NCBI GenBank assembly: GCA_023409435.1
Contig: JAEYHP010000028.1
Location: 1-23,968, forward strand
Source: Bacillota bacterium
GTDB taxonomy: Bacteria; Bacillota; Clostridia; Christensenellales; CAG-138
DNA: 23,968 bases
Direction: 5' to 3'
Shown: piece after piece, positions 1 to 7,169 of the stretch
Layout of the letters: the number at the start of each line of letters is the position of its first letter
Numbering within the stretch: position 1 is the stretch's first letter
Program-made: the position numbers and the translations under genes
Notes under the pieces: generated by a model
Told to the model about the DNA's origin: nothing
Databases searched by the model: none
What the model saw: only the letters and a program-made list of their open reading frames with translations

Positions 1-770
1 CTTTTCCCGCCGAACCCGCCGCCCACATAGGGCACGTTGACTTCGACGTTGGTCTTAGGAAGGTTGAACGCCACCGAAAACAGATCGCGTATGGAAAACG
101 GGGACTGGGAGCTTGAATAGATTTTGATTTTATTTCCTATGCCCCACTGTACGATGGTGCCGTGGGTTTCCAGCGGAATATGGAACACCTGCGGCTGCTC
201 GAATGTGTTTTCCAGCACGAGGTCCGCGCGGCGAAAAGCTTCCTCCACATCCCCTTTTCTCACCTTGATGTGGCTTGAGATGTTGGTGCCCGCTATCGGA
301 AAAAATACGCCCTTGATATGCGAATAGTCCCCGAGCTTTTCATGCACAAGCGGGCTACCCGGCTTTACCGCTTCCTTCACATCCAGCACGGGGGGCAGCG
401 GCTCATATTCCACCTCAATCAGGTCCACGGCCTGCGCCGCAATTTCCGCATCCTCCGCCGCCACCGCCGCCACGACTTCGCCATAGTGACGGACCTTGTC
501 TGTGGCGATGATGGAGCGGTCCACCATGTAGATGCCCAGCTTCGCAGCGCCCTGCCGCCCCGTAATGACGGCGCGCACGCCGGGCAGCACCTCCGCTTTG
601 CTGGTATCGATGGAAAGAATTTTCGCATGCGCATGCGGGCTGGTCTTTAACCTCGCATGCAGCATCCCATTCAGTTTAAGGTCGGCTACATAGGGCGCGG
701 TGCCCGTCACCTTTTCAAAGCCGTCGTGGCGGGGTATGCTTTTGCCGATGTATTGATAGTTATTCGCCAT
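1..770 (-). CDS. Xanthine dehydrogenase-type molybdopterin-binding subunit (partial, C-terminus off window)
   Basis: The frame is open from the ATG at 770 to the left edge, giving about 256 residues of a protein normally near 750. It matches the N-terminus of the large molybdenum-cofactor subunit of the xanthine dehydrogenase/CO dehydrogenase family: an opening YIGKSIPRHDGFEKVTGTAPY segment (the a/b hammerhead domain), an HAHAKI motif, GEVVAAVAAE, and YVGGGFGGK just before the edge, where the molybdopterin-binding part begins. It would carry the Mo active site and hydroxylate an N-heterocycle or aldehyde. The start overlaps the end of the 2Fe-2S subunit gene by 11 bp, so the subunits are translationally coupled. 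Subunit order FAD, FeS, Mo fits this family. The substrate cannot be told because the specificity loops lie outside the window. The family assignment is firm; the exact reaction is not. Confidence 0.92.
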   Translation of the reverse strand, partial: MANNYQYIGKSIPRHDGFEKVTGTAPYVADLKLNGMLHARLKTSPHAHAKILSIDTSKAEVLPGVRAVITGRQGAAKLGIYMVDRSIIATDKVRHYGEVVAAVAAEDAEIAAQAVDLIEVEYEPLPPVLDVKEAVKPGSPLVHEKLGDYSHIKGVFFPIAGTNISSHIKVRKGDVEEAFRRADLVLENTFEQPQVFHIPLETHGTIVQWGIGNKIKIYSSSQSPFSIRDLFSVAFNLPKTNVEVNVPYVGGGFGGK

Positions 771-1233
771 GGCTCTCACCTGCTATCGCCCGAACTGCCG
801 CAAGTATCGTTTCATAGCCCGTGCAGCGGCAGAGGTTGCCCTCCAACGCTTCGATGATCTCCTCTTTGGTGGGATGCGGGTTTTTGTTGAGCAAGGCCCG
901 CGCGCTCATCACCATGCCGGGCGTGCAGAAGCCGCACTGGAAGGCGTTGTGCGTGAGGAAGCTCTTCTGCAAATCCGAAAGCTCCCCGTCTTTTGCCTCG
1001 CTCTCAATGGTGAGGATCTCCGCGCCCTCCGCCTCCATGGCCATGACCATGCAGGCATTGACCGCGTCGCCATTGAATATGACGGTGCAAGCGCCGCATT
1101 CCCCCATGCCGCAGCCTTCCTTGGTTCCGGTCAACTCAAGCTCCTCGCGCAAAAGCGTAATGAGCGTGGCGTTTTCGCTGCACATGACGTCGTAGTTGAT
1201 ACCGTTCACCGTCACATGGATGTTGCGCTTCAT
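760..1233 (-). CDS. Xanthine dehydrogenase-type 2Fe-2S subunit
   Basis: This 157-residue protein is the small iron-sulfur subunit of a three-subunit molybdenum hydroxylase. Both clusters are visible: Cys41, Cys46 and Cys49 in CGMGECGACT plus Cys61 form the plant-ferredoxin-type cluster, and Cys100/Cys103 (CGFCTPGM) with Cys135/Cys137 (CRCTGY) form the helical cluster. It passes electrons from the Mo site to the FAD subunit. All eight ligands and the length are normal for the family. The gene sits between the FAD and Mo subunit genes; its start overlaps the FAD-subunit stop by 4 bp (ATGA type), and its stop overlaps the next start. The cytoplasmic complex probably reduces NAD+ or a ferredoxin-like acceptor; the acceptor is not visible from the sequence. 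Confidence 0.95.
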   Translation of the reverse strand: MKRNIHVTVNGINYDVMCSENATLITLLREELELTGTKEGCGMGECGACTVIFNGDAVNACMVMAMEAEGAEILTIESEAKDGELSDLQKSFLTHNAFQCGFCTPGMVMSARALLNKNPHPTKEEIIEALEGNLCRCTGYETILAAVRAIAGESHGE

Positions 1234-2072
1234 GCCCTCACCTCCACCTTTTCCCCGGTAGCAAACGCGTCCACCGCGAGCCCCACGAAGTAATCAAGCA
1301 TCGCCAGACGGTACTCCTTGGAGCTGCGCACATCGGATATCGGCCTTGCATATGCTCTCACCTTGGCCTTGATCTCCTCCTTTGCGGCGGGGAGCGACTC
1401 CGGCGGGATTGCGTCGATATCGTCGATGAGTATGGGCGTGGGGCCGACCGCCGCCGCCGCAAACGTAAGGGTATGATCCTCCCCGTAAAATCCGGCAAGC
1501 CCAACCTGCGCGAGATCGTGCCCGCGGATGCGCCGCTTTTTCAGATACAGACCCCGCCCCGCCTTGCTGGGAAGCGTCAGCTTTACCGCCAGTTCGTCCG
1601 GAGCAAGCACATGCGTCTTGACGCCGGTAAAAAACTCCTTGAGCGGTATTGCCCGTTCTCCGCGGGGAGAAAGGGTATGCACCATAGCCCCCAGCGCCAG
1701 GCAGGCAGGGGTCATGTCGCCGCCGGGCGAGGCGTTGCAGATGTTGCCCATCAGTGTAGCGCGGTTCCGAAGCAGCGAGTTCGCGAGGGTAATTGCTGCC
1801 TCCTGCAGTACAAGATGTTCCTCCCTGAAGAAATCCGCATGCAGGATCTGGCTGCAAGTAACTGCCGCGCCGATTACAAGCCCTTCGGGCGTATACTGGA
1901 ATGTATGAAGTTCGGGAATATGTTTGATATCCATCAGATACCGGCAGGATACCATCCTGTTGCGCAGCAGAATAATAAGATCCGTGCCACCGGCCAAAAA
2001 CTTGACATCCCGAATATCCCGCAGCAGGTCCATTGCCTGCCCCAGGGACTTCGGTTGCAGAAACTCCGGCAT
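1230..2072 (-). CDS. Xanthine dehydrogenase-type FAD-binding subunit
   Basis: This 280-residue protein is the medium (CoxM/XdhB-like) flavin subunit. The FAD pyrophosphate motifs are AGGTDL at residues 27-32 and TLMGNICNASPGGDM at about 106-120, followed by the CO-dehydrogenase flavoprotein C-terminal domain. The length is typical, and there is no 4Fe-4S insertion as in 4-hydroxybenzoyl-CoA reductase, which argues against that enzyme. A GGGGGTGG ribosome binding site lies just before the ATG at 2072. It receives electrons from the adjacent 2Fe-2S subunit. A 125-bp gap with a small hairpin separates it from the upstream cyclase gene, the widest spacing in the operon, so a processing site or secondary promoter there is possible. 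Confidence 0.94.
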   Translation of the reverse strand: MPEFLQPKSLGQAMDLLRDIRDVKFLAGGTDLIILLRNRMVSCRYLMDIKHIPELHTFQYTPEGLVIGAAVTCSQILHADFFREEHLVLQEAAITLANSLLRNRATLMGNICNASPGGDMTPACLALGAMVHTLSPRGERAIPLKEFFTGVKTHVLAPDELAVKLTLPSKAGRGLYLKKRRIRGHDLAQVGLAGFYGEDHTLTFAAAAVGPTPILIDDIDAIPPESLPAAKEEIKAKVRAYARPISDVRSSKEYRLAMLDYFVGLAVDAFATGEKVEVRA

Positions 2073-2145
2073 ATTGCCACCCCCTAAGATAAGATGGGTT
2101 GATCATGTGGCTTTTGTGACGGGGTAACGAACTGTGATTGGATAC

Positions 2146-2170
2146 GGAAGGGGAATGATATGTCCCTTCC
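2146..2170 (-). other. Intercistronic hairpin between cyclase gene and FAD-subunit gene
   Basis: A 7-bp stem (GGAAGGG at 2146-2152 with CCCTTCC at 2164-2170, 11-nt loop) lies in the 125-bp gap upstream of the molybdenum hydroxylase genes. It has no following U-tract on the minus strand, so it is more likely a processing or stability element than a terminator. The function is inferred. Confidence 0.35.
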
Positions 2171-2197
2171 CGTTAATAGATACCGTCCTTTATATTG

Positions 2198-2986
2198 TTA
2201 TTGTTCCTCGTCGAACGCCACCACGCGGCAGATGCAGCTTTCGCCGCCCACGAAACGCCACGGGAAGCAGCCGATGACAAGGCGCCTGTTCAATACTTCC
2301 TCCACCTGCCCGCCGATGTTTTCCACGTGGATGATGTTCTTGGGGAACAGGGGGATGTGCATGACCTGGTAATCCTCGTCCGGCATCAGTTCTTCGAGAG
2401 ATTTGCCATACTTCGCCCGCAGGTACCTATCGCACTCCCTGGCCTCCTTGGGCTGCCAGTCGCGAATTTTGGTGTTCATCGGGTGATCGGCCGAGCCGGC
2501 GTCCACGCCGATCCATTTGATTTTCTTCTCAATGAGCCAATCCGCAAACTCGCGCATGGGCCCCGGGTGCTTGACCATGTACCGAAGTTCGTCGGCCTCA
2601 GGCTGGTCCCAGGAATACTTCTTGTAGCCGGTGTAGAGGATCAGGATATCGCCCTCCTTCACCTCTACGCGGTCCTCGATGTCCTTGGCGGTGTAGATGC
2701 TGTAATCCTCGCAGATATCGCTCAAATCCACGACCACGCCCTCGGAGCAGAGAAAGTCCATCGAAAGGCTTGCGATATCTCCGCCATGTGTACAGAAGTG
2801 CAGCGGACCGTCGAGGTGCGTGCCCACGTGGTTGGAGTGCGTCAGCAGCTGCCCGTTCGCGCCGTTGGGCGAGAGGCGCTTGAAGAATTTGATCTGCAGC
2901 GGCTCGTATGTCGGCCAGGGCGGGGTAAGATGGCTGATGGGTTGGGTCAGGTCATACATTTTGATTTTGTTCCAGTTGCTGATCAT
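2198..2986 (-). CDS. Cyclase-family metal-dependent hydrolase (kynurenine formamidase/isatin hydrolase-like)
   Basis: This 262-residue protein belongs to the cyclase family (Pfam Cyclase), Mn/Zn-dependent enzymes that open amide or lactam rings or hydrolyse N-formyl groups. The signature metal motif is present as HVGTHLDGPLHF at residues 53-64, giving His53, His57, Asp59 and His63. The N-terminal YDLTQPI segment is also typical. A GGGAGG ribosome binding site lies 8 nt before the ATG at 2986. It follows the DUF1116 gene by 48 bp. Next to a molybdenum hydroxylase and carbamoyltransferase-like proteins, it would plausibly open a hydroxylated heterocyclic ring or hydrolyse an N-acyl bond (inference). 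Kynurenine formamidase itself is unlikely, since no tryptophan-degradation gene is nearby. Confidence 0.88.
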   Translation of the reverse strand: MISNWNKIKMYDLTQPISHLTPPWPTYEPLQIKFFKRLSPNGANGQLLTHSNHVGTHLDGPLHFCTHGGDIASLSMDFLCSEGVVVDLSDICEDYSIYTAKDIEDRVEVKEGDILILYTGYKKYSWDQPEADELRYMVKHPGPMREFADWLIEKKIKWIGVDAGSADHPMNTKIRDWQPKEARECDRYLRAKYGKSLEELMPDEDYQVMHIPLFPKNIIHVENIGGQVEEVLNRRLVIGCFPWRFVGGESCICRVVAFDEEQ

Positions 2987-3034
2987 AATAGTACCTCCCT
3001 ATGATTGCGTGTTTTGTTGATTGACATGAAGCTA

Positions 3035-4435
3035 TCAGAAGTTTTCCGCAAACGCGTTGAGCGCACGCTCAAAGCACTCCCAGGGCGGCGTCACCAAGCC
3101 CGCCCCCACTTGGCCGATGCCCGCCTGTTTGTGCGCGACGCCGGTGTTGATCTGGGGCAGTATGCCGCAAGAAAACACCTTTCGGATATCGATGCCGGTT
3201 GGCGCGCCGCGGAAATCCAGCACGGGTATGGAAAACACGGTCGATTCCCCCGCCGTGATGCGGTACATGTTCTTGGAATATCGGATTGCGTCCTCAGGCT
3301 GCCCGCCCACAAACTGTACGATGGCGATTGCCGCCGCCATACAGAAGCCGCCAAGGCCCAGCGTTTCCGTGATGGCACTGTCCCCCATATCCGGGTTTTT
3401 GTCCGCGTCCGTAAAGCCGGGGAACAACAGCCCCTTTACTTCGCCCGCGGGCCCCGTGAACCAGCGCCCGGAAAGCCCGCTGACTCGAATGCCAAAATCG
3501 GTGCCGTTGCGGGTCATGGCCGTGACGATTGTGGAGTTTTTGATGTTGTCCGCATAGTCCAGCATGGCCTTGCAGGAAGCCATGGAAAGGTTCAAAAAGA
3601 AATGGTCGTTGCCGTTGATAAAGCGCACGATGGCGAGGCGCTGTTCCTCGTCAAGCTTTGCTTGGAGCAGGAAGGGCATCAGCGTGCGAATCAGAAGGGA
3701 GGTCGCCGCCTTGTTGCGGTTGTGCACCTCGTCCCCCATGTGCAGCGCCTGCGCGATGATGGATTTGAGGTCGATGCCGCCGGAAAGCCGTACCGCCTGT
3801 TTAACCCCCGGGGCCAGCACATCCTTCATCCAGTACAGGCGAGTAAGCACTTCCTCGCTGTACGCGCCAAAGCGCAGCACCTTCCCCAAGCCTTCGTTCA
3901 TGGTTGCGTATGTCCGGTTGCCGCCGTTTTTGTTTTCCACTATAAACACCGGCATGGAAGGCGAGACGACCCCTGCCATGGGGCCTACCGTGCAATGTTC
4001 GTGGCAGGGGGAGAATTGTATGGTTCCGGAAGCCGCCAAAGCCTCCGCTTCCGCAGGCGAGCCTGCCCGCTTCTCAAACAGCAGCGCGCCGATCACCGCC
4101 CCGCGCAGCGGCCCGCTCATGCGTTCCCATGTAATCGGCGGCCCCGCGTGCAGCAGCGTATCCTCCGTCATGCCGGGGATGGCATCTCGCGCAATTCCCA
4201 CATCCACCAGGTACGGGTGCGCCTGGTTGATGCGGTCGATAGCCTCCCTGTTTGCGGCCTCGATTGCGGGGACGTCTTCCAGCCGTTCGAGCGCGGCAAG
4301 AAGCGCGGGATCGCCCTTTGCTGCGGGCTTCCAGTCAAGGTGGACGGCCTCAACCCCCTGTTTGATGAGATCCTCGTAAAAATCACGGCTTCCCAGGTTG
4401 ACTGCCTTTACGGGCTTCTCAAACAGTTTGCTCAT
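3035..4435 (-). CDS. allG: DUF1116 protein, AllG (YlbE/YahG)-like carbamoyltransferase subunit
   Basis: This 466-residue protein is a DUF1116 member. It carries the family's conserved GDEVHNRNKAATSLLIRTL stretch near the middle and SPCHEHCTVGPMAGVVSPSM further upstream. In E. coli the homologue AllG (YlbE) works with AllF (FdrA) and AllH (YlbF) as oxamate carbamoyltransferase at the end of anaerobic allantoin breakdown. The ATG at 4435 has an AAGGAG site 7 nt upstream and overlaps the end of the fdrA-like gene by 17 bp, so the two are probably coupled. Whether the substrate here is oxamate is unknown: no allantoin genes or carbamate kinase are in the window. The symbol denotes family membership rather than proven activity. 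A long open frame on the opposite strand is a shadow. Confidence 0.88.
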   Translation of the reverse strand: MSKLFEKPVKAVNLGSRDFYEDLIKQGVEAVHLDWKPAAKGDPALLAALERLEDVPAIEAANREAIDRINQAHPYLVDVGIARDAIPGMTEDTLLHAGPPITWERMSGPLRGAVIGALLFEKRAGSPAEAEALAASGTIQFSPCHEHCTVGPMAGVVSPSMPVFIVENKNGGNRTYATMNEGLGKVLRFGAYSEEVLTRLYWMKDVLAPGVKQAVRLSGGIDLKSIIAQALHMGDEVHNRNKAATSLLIRTLMPFLLQAKLDEEQRLAIVRFINGNDHFFLNLSMASCKAMLDYADNIKNSTIVTAMTRNGTDFGIRVSGLSGRWFTGPAGEVKGLLFPGFTDADKNPDMGDSAITETLGLGGFCMAAAIAIVQFVGGQPEDAIRYSKNMYRITAGESTVFSIPVLDFRGAPTGIDIRKVFSCGILPQINTGVAHKQAGIGQVGAGLVTPPWECFERALNAFAENF

Positions 4436-5978
4436 TCCTGTTCTCCTTCCGCACGACGGATGCGGCTAAGCGCGCGGCGCGCACATTGCTCAGCGTCACC
4501 ACGAAGCCCGCGTCCGCAAGCTTTTTCATCTGTTCTTCATACCCCTGCGGATCGCCCGGCGTGCCGATAACGGAAGCGATCCACAGCACTTCGCAGCCCT
4601 GAAGTTTACTTTTAGCTTCCATCATGGCCGCAATGGCGACGCCCGCGGGATCGGGATGGGAGCCATAGCCGAGTTCCACGTCAAGAAGCATCACGGCGGT
4701 ATCGGGCAGCAGCGCGTCCGCCACGATGCGCTTGTTGCGCAGGGAAGGTTCGATCATGGGGTGCGGCTTGCCCCTGGTAAAATAATCATCCCCCATGTCG
4801 AGGAACGTGTTGCCCTCGCTGCGGTGAATATGAGGAAGCGCTTCCTCTTTCGAAAGCGAAATGTTGGAGCGGATGGGGATTTTGAGCGTTCGGAATGTGA
4901 CCATGGCCTCGTCGCAGACGGTGCCGCCGCCGAATATGCCGCGCACATAACGCTGCTCCGGCCTGCGTTGATTTTGAAACCGTTCCACCGGCGTCATATT
5001 GAAGTAGGAATCGTTTAATTCCACGGGATGTCCCAGCGACAATTGCGCCGCCGTGGCCGCCGCCTGCTCCATATCCGTGCAGAGCGTGACGCCGCCGAGA
5101 TCCCCCTTGAATTCCCGCCCGAACAGGCACAGCACCACTGGTTTTTGCATACCCTTCGCTTTCTCAAGCACGGCCTCTGCCACCTCGGGCGCGGGGGGTT
5201 TGGAGAGTATCATAACAACTTTTGTTTCCTCATCCTCCGCCAGAGCGTCTAGTGCAAAGAGCATCATCCTGCCCCCCACCTTGGCGGAAAGGTCCCGCCC
5301 GCCGGTGCCGATTGCCTGCGAGATGCCCGCGCCCATGTGGTGCAGCAGCGTAGTCACCTGCTGCAACCCCGTGCCGGAGGCGGCGGCGATGCCGATATTT
5401 CCCTTGCGCACCGCGTTTGCAAACCCCAACGGCACGCCGTTGAGTATGGCGGTGCCGCAATCCGGCCCCATCAGGAACAAATTGCGCTCGTTCGCAAGCT
5501 GCTTGAGGCGAACCTCGTCCTCTACGGAGACATTGTCGCTGAACAGGAATACATGAAGATTATTTTTGAGCGCAATGCGGCATTCCCGCGCGGCGTACGC
5601 GCCGGGCACGGATATGACGGCGAGGTTGTACCCCTCCCCCTGTTCCACCGTATCGCTTATGGTTTCATAGACTGCGCCCTGCTTTTCTTTCTCCGGGGCG
5701 CGCTTTTTGTTTTGCAGAAGTGCTTCCACTTCCTCCATGGCCGCACAACGCGCCTCTTCCGTCTGCGCCAAAATGCCGATAATAAGATCGTTTGGCCCGG
5801 CGTTCATCGCATGCTCGGTCATGCAGCCCATGGCCTCAAGCAATTCTTTGTTGAGTTCCGTCGCCATGCCCACGAGCACGTCAATGACGCCCGGGAGCGC
5901 CTTTGCCTGGTTGCCCATGCGCATGAGACTCACGGAATCGGAGTACAGGTTATGCCTTACTAGCGTCGTACGCAGCAA
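4419..5978 (-). CDS. fdrA: FdrA/AllF-like acyl-CoA synthetase-fold protein
   Basis: This FdrA-family protein has a succinyl-CoA-synthetase-like fold and is a subunit of the AllFGH carbamoyltransferase in E. coli. The N-terminus LYSDSVSLM matches the QDSVSLM opening of FdrA. Other marks are GPDCGTA (about residues 171-177), SGTGLQQVT (about 201-209), IGTGGRDL (about 223-230), and LLDVELGYGSHPDP with VIGTPGDPQ in the C-terminal domain. The start is taken as the TTG at 5978 because AGGAGG lies 9 nt upstream and the family's N-terminus begins there; the frame stays open to 6050, but that part overlaps allH and looks unrelated. This gives 519 residues, close to E. coli FdrA. The phospho-histidine loop of true succinyl-CoA synthetase was not seen. 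The gene lies between the allH- and allG-like genes. Confidence 0.88.
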   Translation of the reverse strand: MLRTTLVRHNLYSDSVSLMRMGNQAKALPGVIDVLVGMATELNKELLEAMGCMTEHAMNAGPNDLIIGILAQTEEARCAAMEEVEALLQNKKRAPEKEKQGAVYETISDTVEQGEGYNLAVISVPGAYAARECRIALKNNLHVFLFSDNVSVEDEVRLKQLANERNLFLMGPDCGTAILNGVPLGFANAVRKGNIGIAAASGTGLQQVTTLLHHMGAGISQAIGTGGRDLSAKVGGRMMLFALDALAEDEETKVVMILSKPPAPEVAEAVLEKAKGMQKPVVLCLFGREFKGDLGGVTLCTDMEQAAATAAQLSLGHPVELNDSYFNMTPVERFQNQRRPEQRYVRGIFGGGTVCDEAMVTFRTLKIPIRSNISLSKEEALPHIHRSEGNTFLDMGDDYFTRGKPHPMIEPSLRNKRIVADALLPDTAVMLLDVELGYGSHPDPAGVAIAAMMEAKSKLQGCEVLWIASVIGTPGDPQGYEEQMKKLADAGFVVTLSNVRAARLAASVVRKENRNEQTV

Positions 5979-6003
5979 TTTCCTTTCCCTCCTGTTCAAT
6001 TGA

Positions 6004-6813
6004 TCAGACGGCGGCAGCCCTTTCCGTTTCGCATGCGCAGAGCGCAGCATACATGCCTGCCGCCATATCGCTGCCGCTACTTGCCCCCGTTTCCATCAGG
6101 CGGGGCAGCAGCACGTCAAGGCTTTCAAGTTCCTCCCTGCACAGCGCCGCTATTACCCTGACAGCCCGTTCCGGGTAATGCCCGAAAACAGCGTCATGAA
6201 GCATCTGAGCGCTGATATCACCCGTGCGGGGGAGATTTTTTAAAACCGCATCGCGAAGCGCCGAAAGCTGTTTTTCGTCGCCGCCCATGTGCGCATAAAT
6301 CGCCAAATACCCCAGCAGAATATCGTCTCCCGCAGGGGTAAGTCCGGGGCCGAGTCCAACGAGGCGCGCCGCCGCCACGGCAAGTTCTGTTGTATGAAGC
6401 AAACGCAGAAGCTCCGGCTCCCTGCCGGTGTGGACGCCCGCCTGGGGCGCTTTTCGGTCCATGATCTGCTTAAACCGCAGTATCATCGGCCCGCTTGCCG
6501 TTCCCCGTAAAGAAGGGGAAATCTCTGAGCGGTACAGGGGAACGTTTTGTAGAGATATGTATATGCCGCCGACCGTTACGCCCTCTGAAGAGAAGCGTAC
6601 CGGCTGGCCCTGCACAAAAAACGATAAGTCCTTTTCCGCCACATTGAGACAATGGTACGCACCGCCGACGTCCGGTGTGGCGATGCAAACGAGCGCGTCC
6701 TCCATCCTGAGGTTGACGGCGCGCCTAAACGCGCTGTGCACTGCGCCGGAGAAATTTCCGGCGCAGTACGATTTGAATCCCTCTCCCGCCTGGATGGCCC
6801 GGCAATACGCCAC
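6004..6813 (-). CDS. allH: DUF2877 protein, AllH (YlbF/YahE)-like carbamoyltransferase subunit
   Basis: This DUF2877 protein has the two family glycine-rich motifs: GLGPGLTPAGDDILLG (about residues 153-168) and TGASSGSDMAAGM (about 242-254). It is the third component of the AllFGH set. The start is assigned to the GTG at 6813 because GGAGG lies 5 nt upstream; the open frame also reaches a TTG at 6825, but that codon overlaps the ribosome binding site. The protein is then 269 residues. The gene begins 22 bp after the DUF35 gene and ends 25 bp before the fdrA-like gene. In E. coli the order is allF-allG-allH; here allH comes first. Function by homology is carbamoyl transfer to phosphate; the substrate is unknown. 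Confidence 0.85.
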   Translation of the reverse strand: MAYCRAIQAGEGFKSYCAGNFSGAVHSAFRRAVNLRMEDALVCIATPDVGGAYHCLNVAEKDLSFFVQGQPVRFSSEGVTVGGIYISLQNVPLYRSEISPSLRGTASGPMILRFKQIMDRKAPQAGVHTGREPELLRLLHTTELAVAAARLVGLGPGLTPAGDDILLGYLAIYAHMGGDEKQLSALRDAVLKNLPRTGDISAQMLHDAVFGHYPERAVRVIAALCREELESLDVLLPRLMETGASSGSDMAAGMYAALCACETERAAAV

Positions 6814-6835
6814 AAATACCTCCAACGCGTATGAT

Positions 6836-7168
6836 TTATACCGGCTCGAATATGAACCCGTAATAATCCCGGCCCACGGCTTCCTTCACCACGTCCACCC
6901 GCGCGCGCACGCGCATGCCTGTCTGTGGCTGGTCAACATTGATCTGACCGCTGACAGCTAAGCCGTTGTCGAACCGGGCGATACAGAAGCAAAGATACGG
7001 CTTCATGTAGCCTTCGGGCAGGTTGTAAACCTTGGTCCAGGTCAGTACGCTCGCCTCCCCGTTTAAGGGGCGCTCGATCCATTCCGTCCCGCCGCATTTG
7101 CGGCATACGAAGTGTTTGGGATGGTGCAGTTCGCCGCACTGGGCGCACTCGTAACTATAAAGTTCCAT
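6836..7168 (-). CDS. DUF35 zinc-ribbon/OB-fold partner of thiolase-like protein
   Basis: This 110-residue protein has an N-terminal rubredoxin-like zinc ribbon (CAQCG and CRKCG, four cysteines within the first 30 residues) followed by an OB-fold, the DUF35/DUF35_N pattern. Such proteins form complexes with thiolase-superfamily enzymes, for example BbsA with BbsB in benzylsuccinate degradation and ChsH2 with the aldolase Ltp2. They help bind the acyl-CoA. The start at 7168 is set by AGGAGG 9 nt upstream, one base after the thiolase-like stop; a longer in-frame reading upstream runs through the thiolase gene and is rejected. One-base spacing to the thiolase-like gene supports a complex. Confidence 0.9.
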   Translation of the reverse strand: MELYSYECAQCGELHHPKHFVCRKCGGTEWIERPLNGEASVLTWTKVYNLPEGYMKPYLCFCIARFDNGLAVSGQINVDQPQTGMRVRARVDVVKEAVGRDYYGFIFEPV

Positions 7169-7169
7169 A

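Noticed and set aside
1473..2087. 204-codon plus-strand frame
   Set aside because: It is antisense to the FAD-subunit gene with no ribosome binding site and no motif.
1294..2106. 270-codon open frame on the minus strand overlapping the FAD-subunit gene
   Set aside because: It is a different frame of the same DNA, has low-complexity Gly/Arg content and no recognisable motif, whereas the overlapping frame has clear FAD motifs.
2073..2197. Small gene or promoter in the gap before the FAD-subunit gene
   Set aside because: No coding frame with a ribosome binding site was found and no convincing -35/-10 pair; only a modest hairpin is visible.
3005..4570. 521-codon open frame on the plus strand
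   Set aside because: It is antisense to the DUF1116 gene, rich in Arg/His/Gly, matches no family and has no ribosome binding site; it is a shadow of high-GC codon use.
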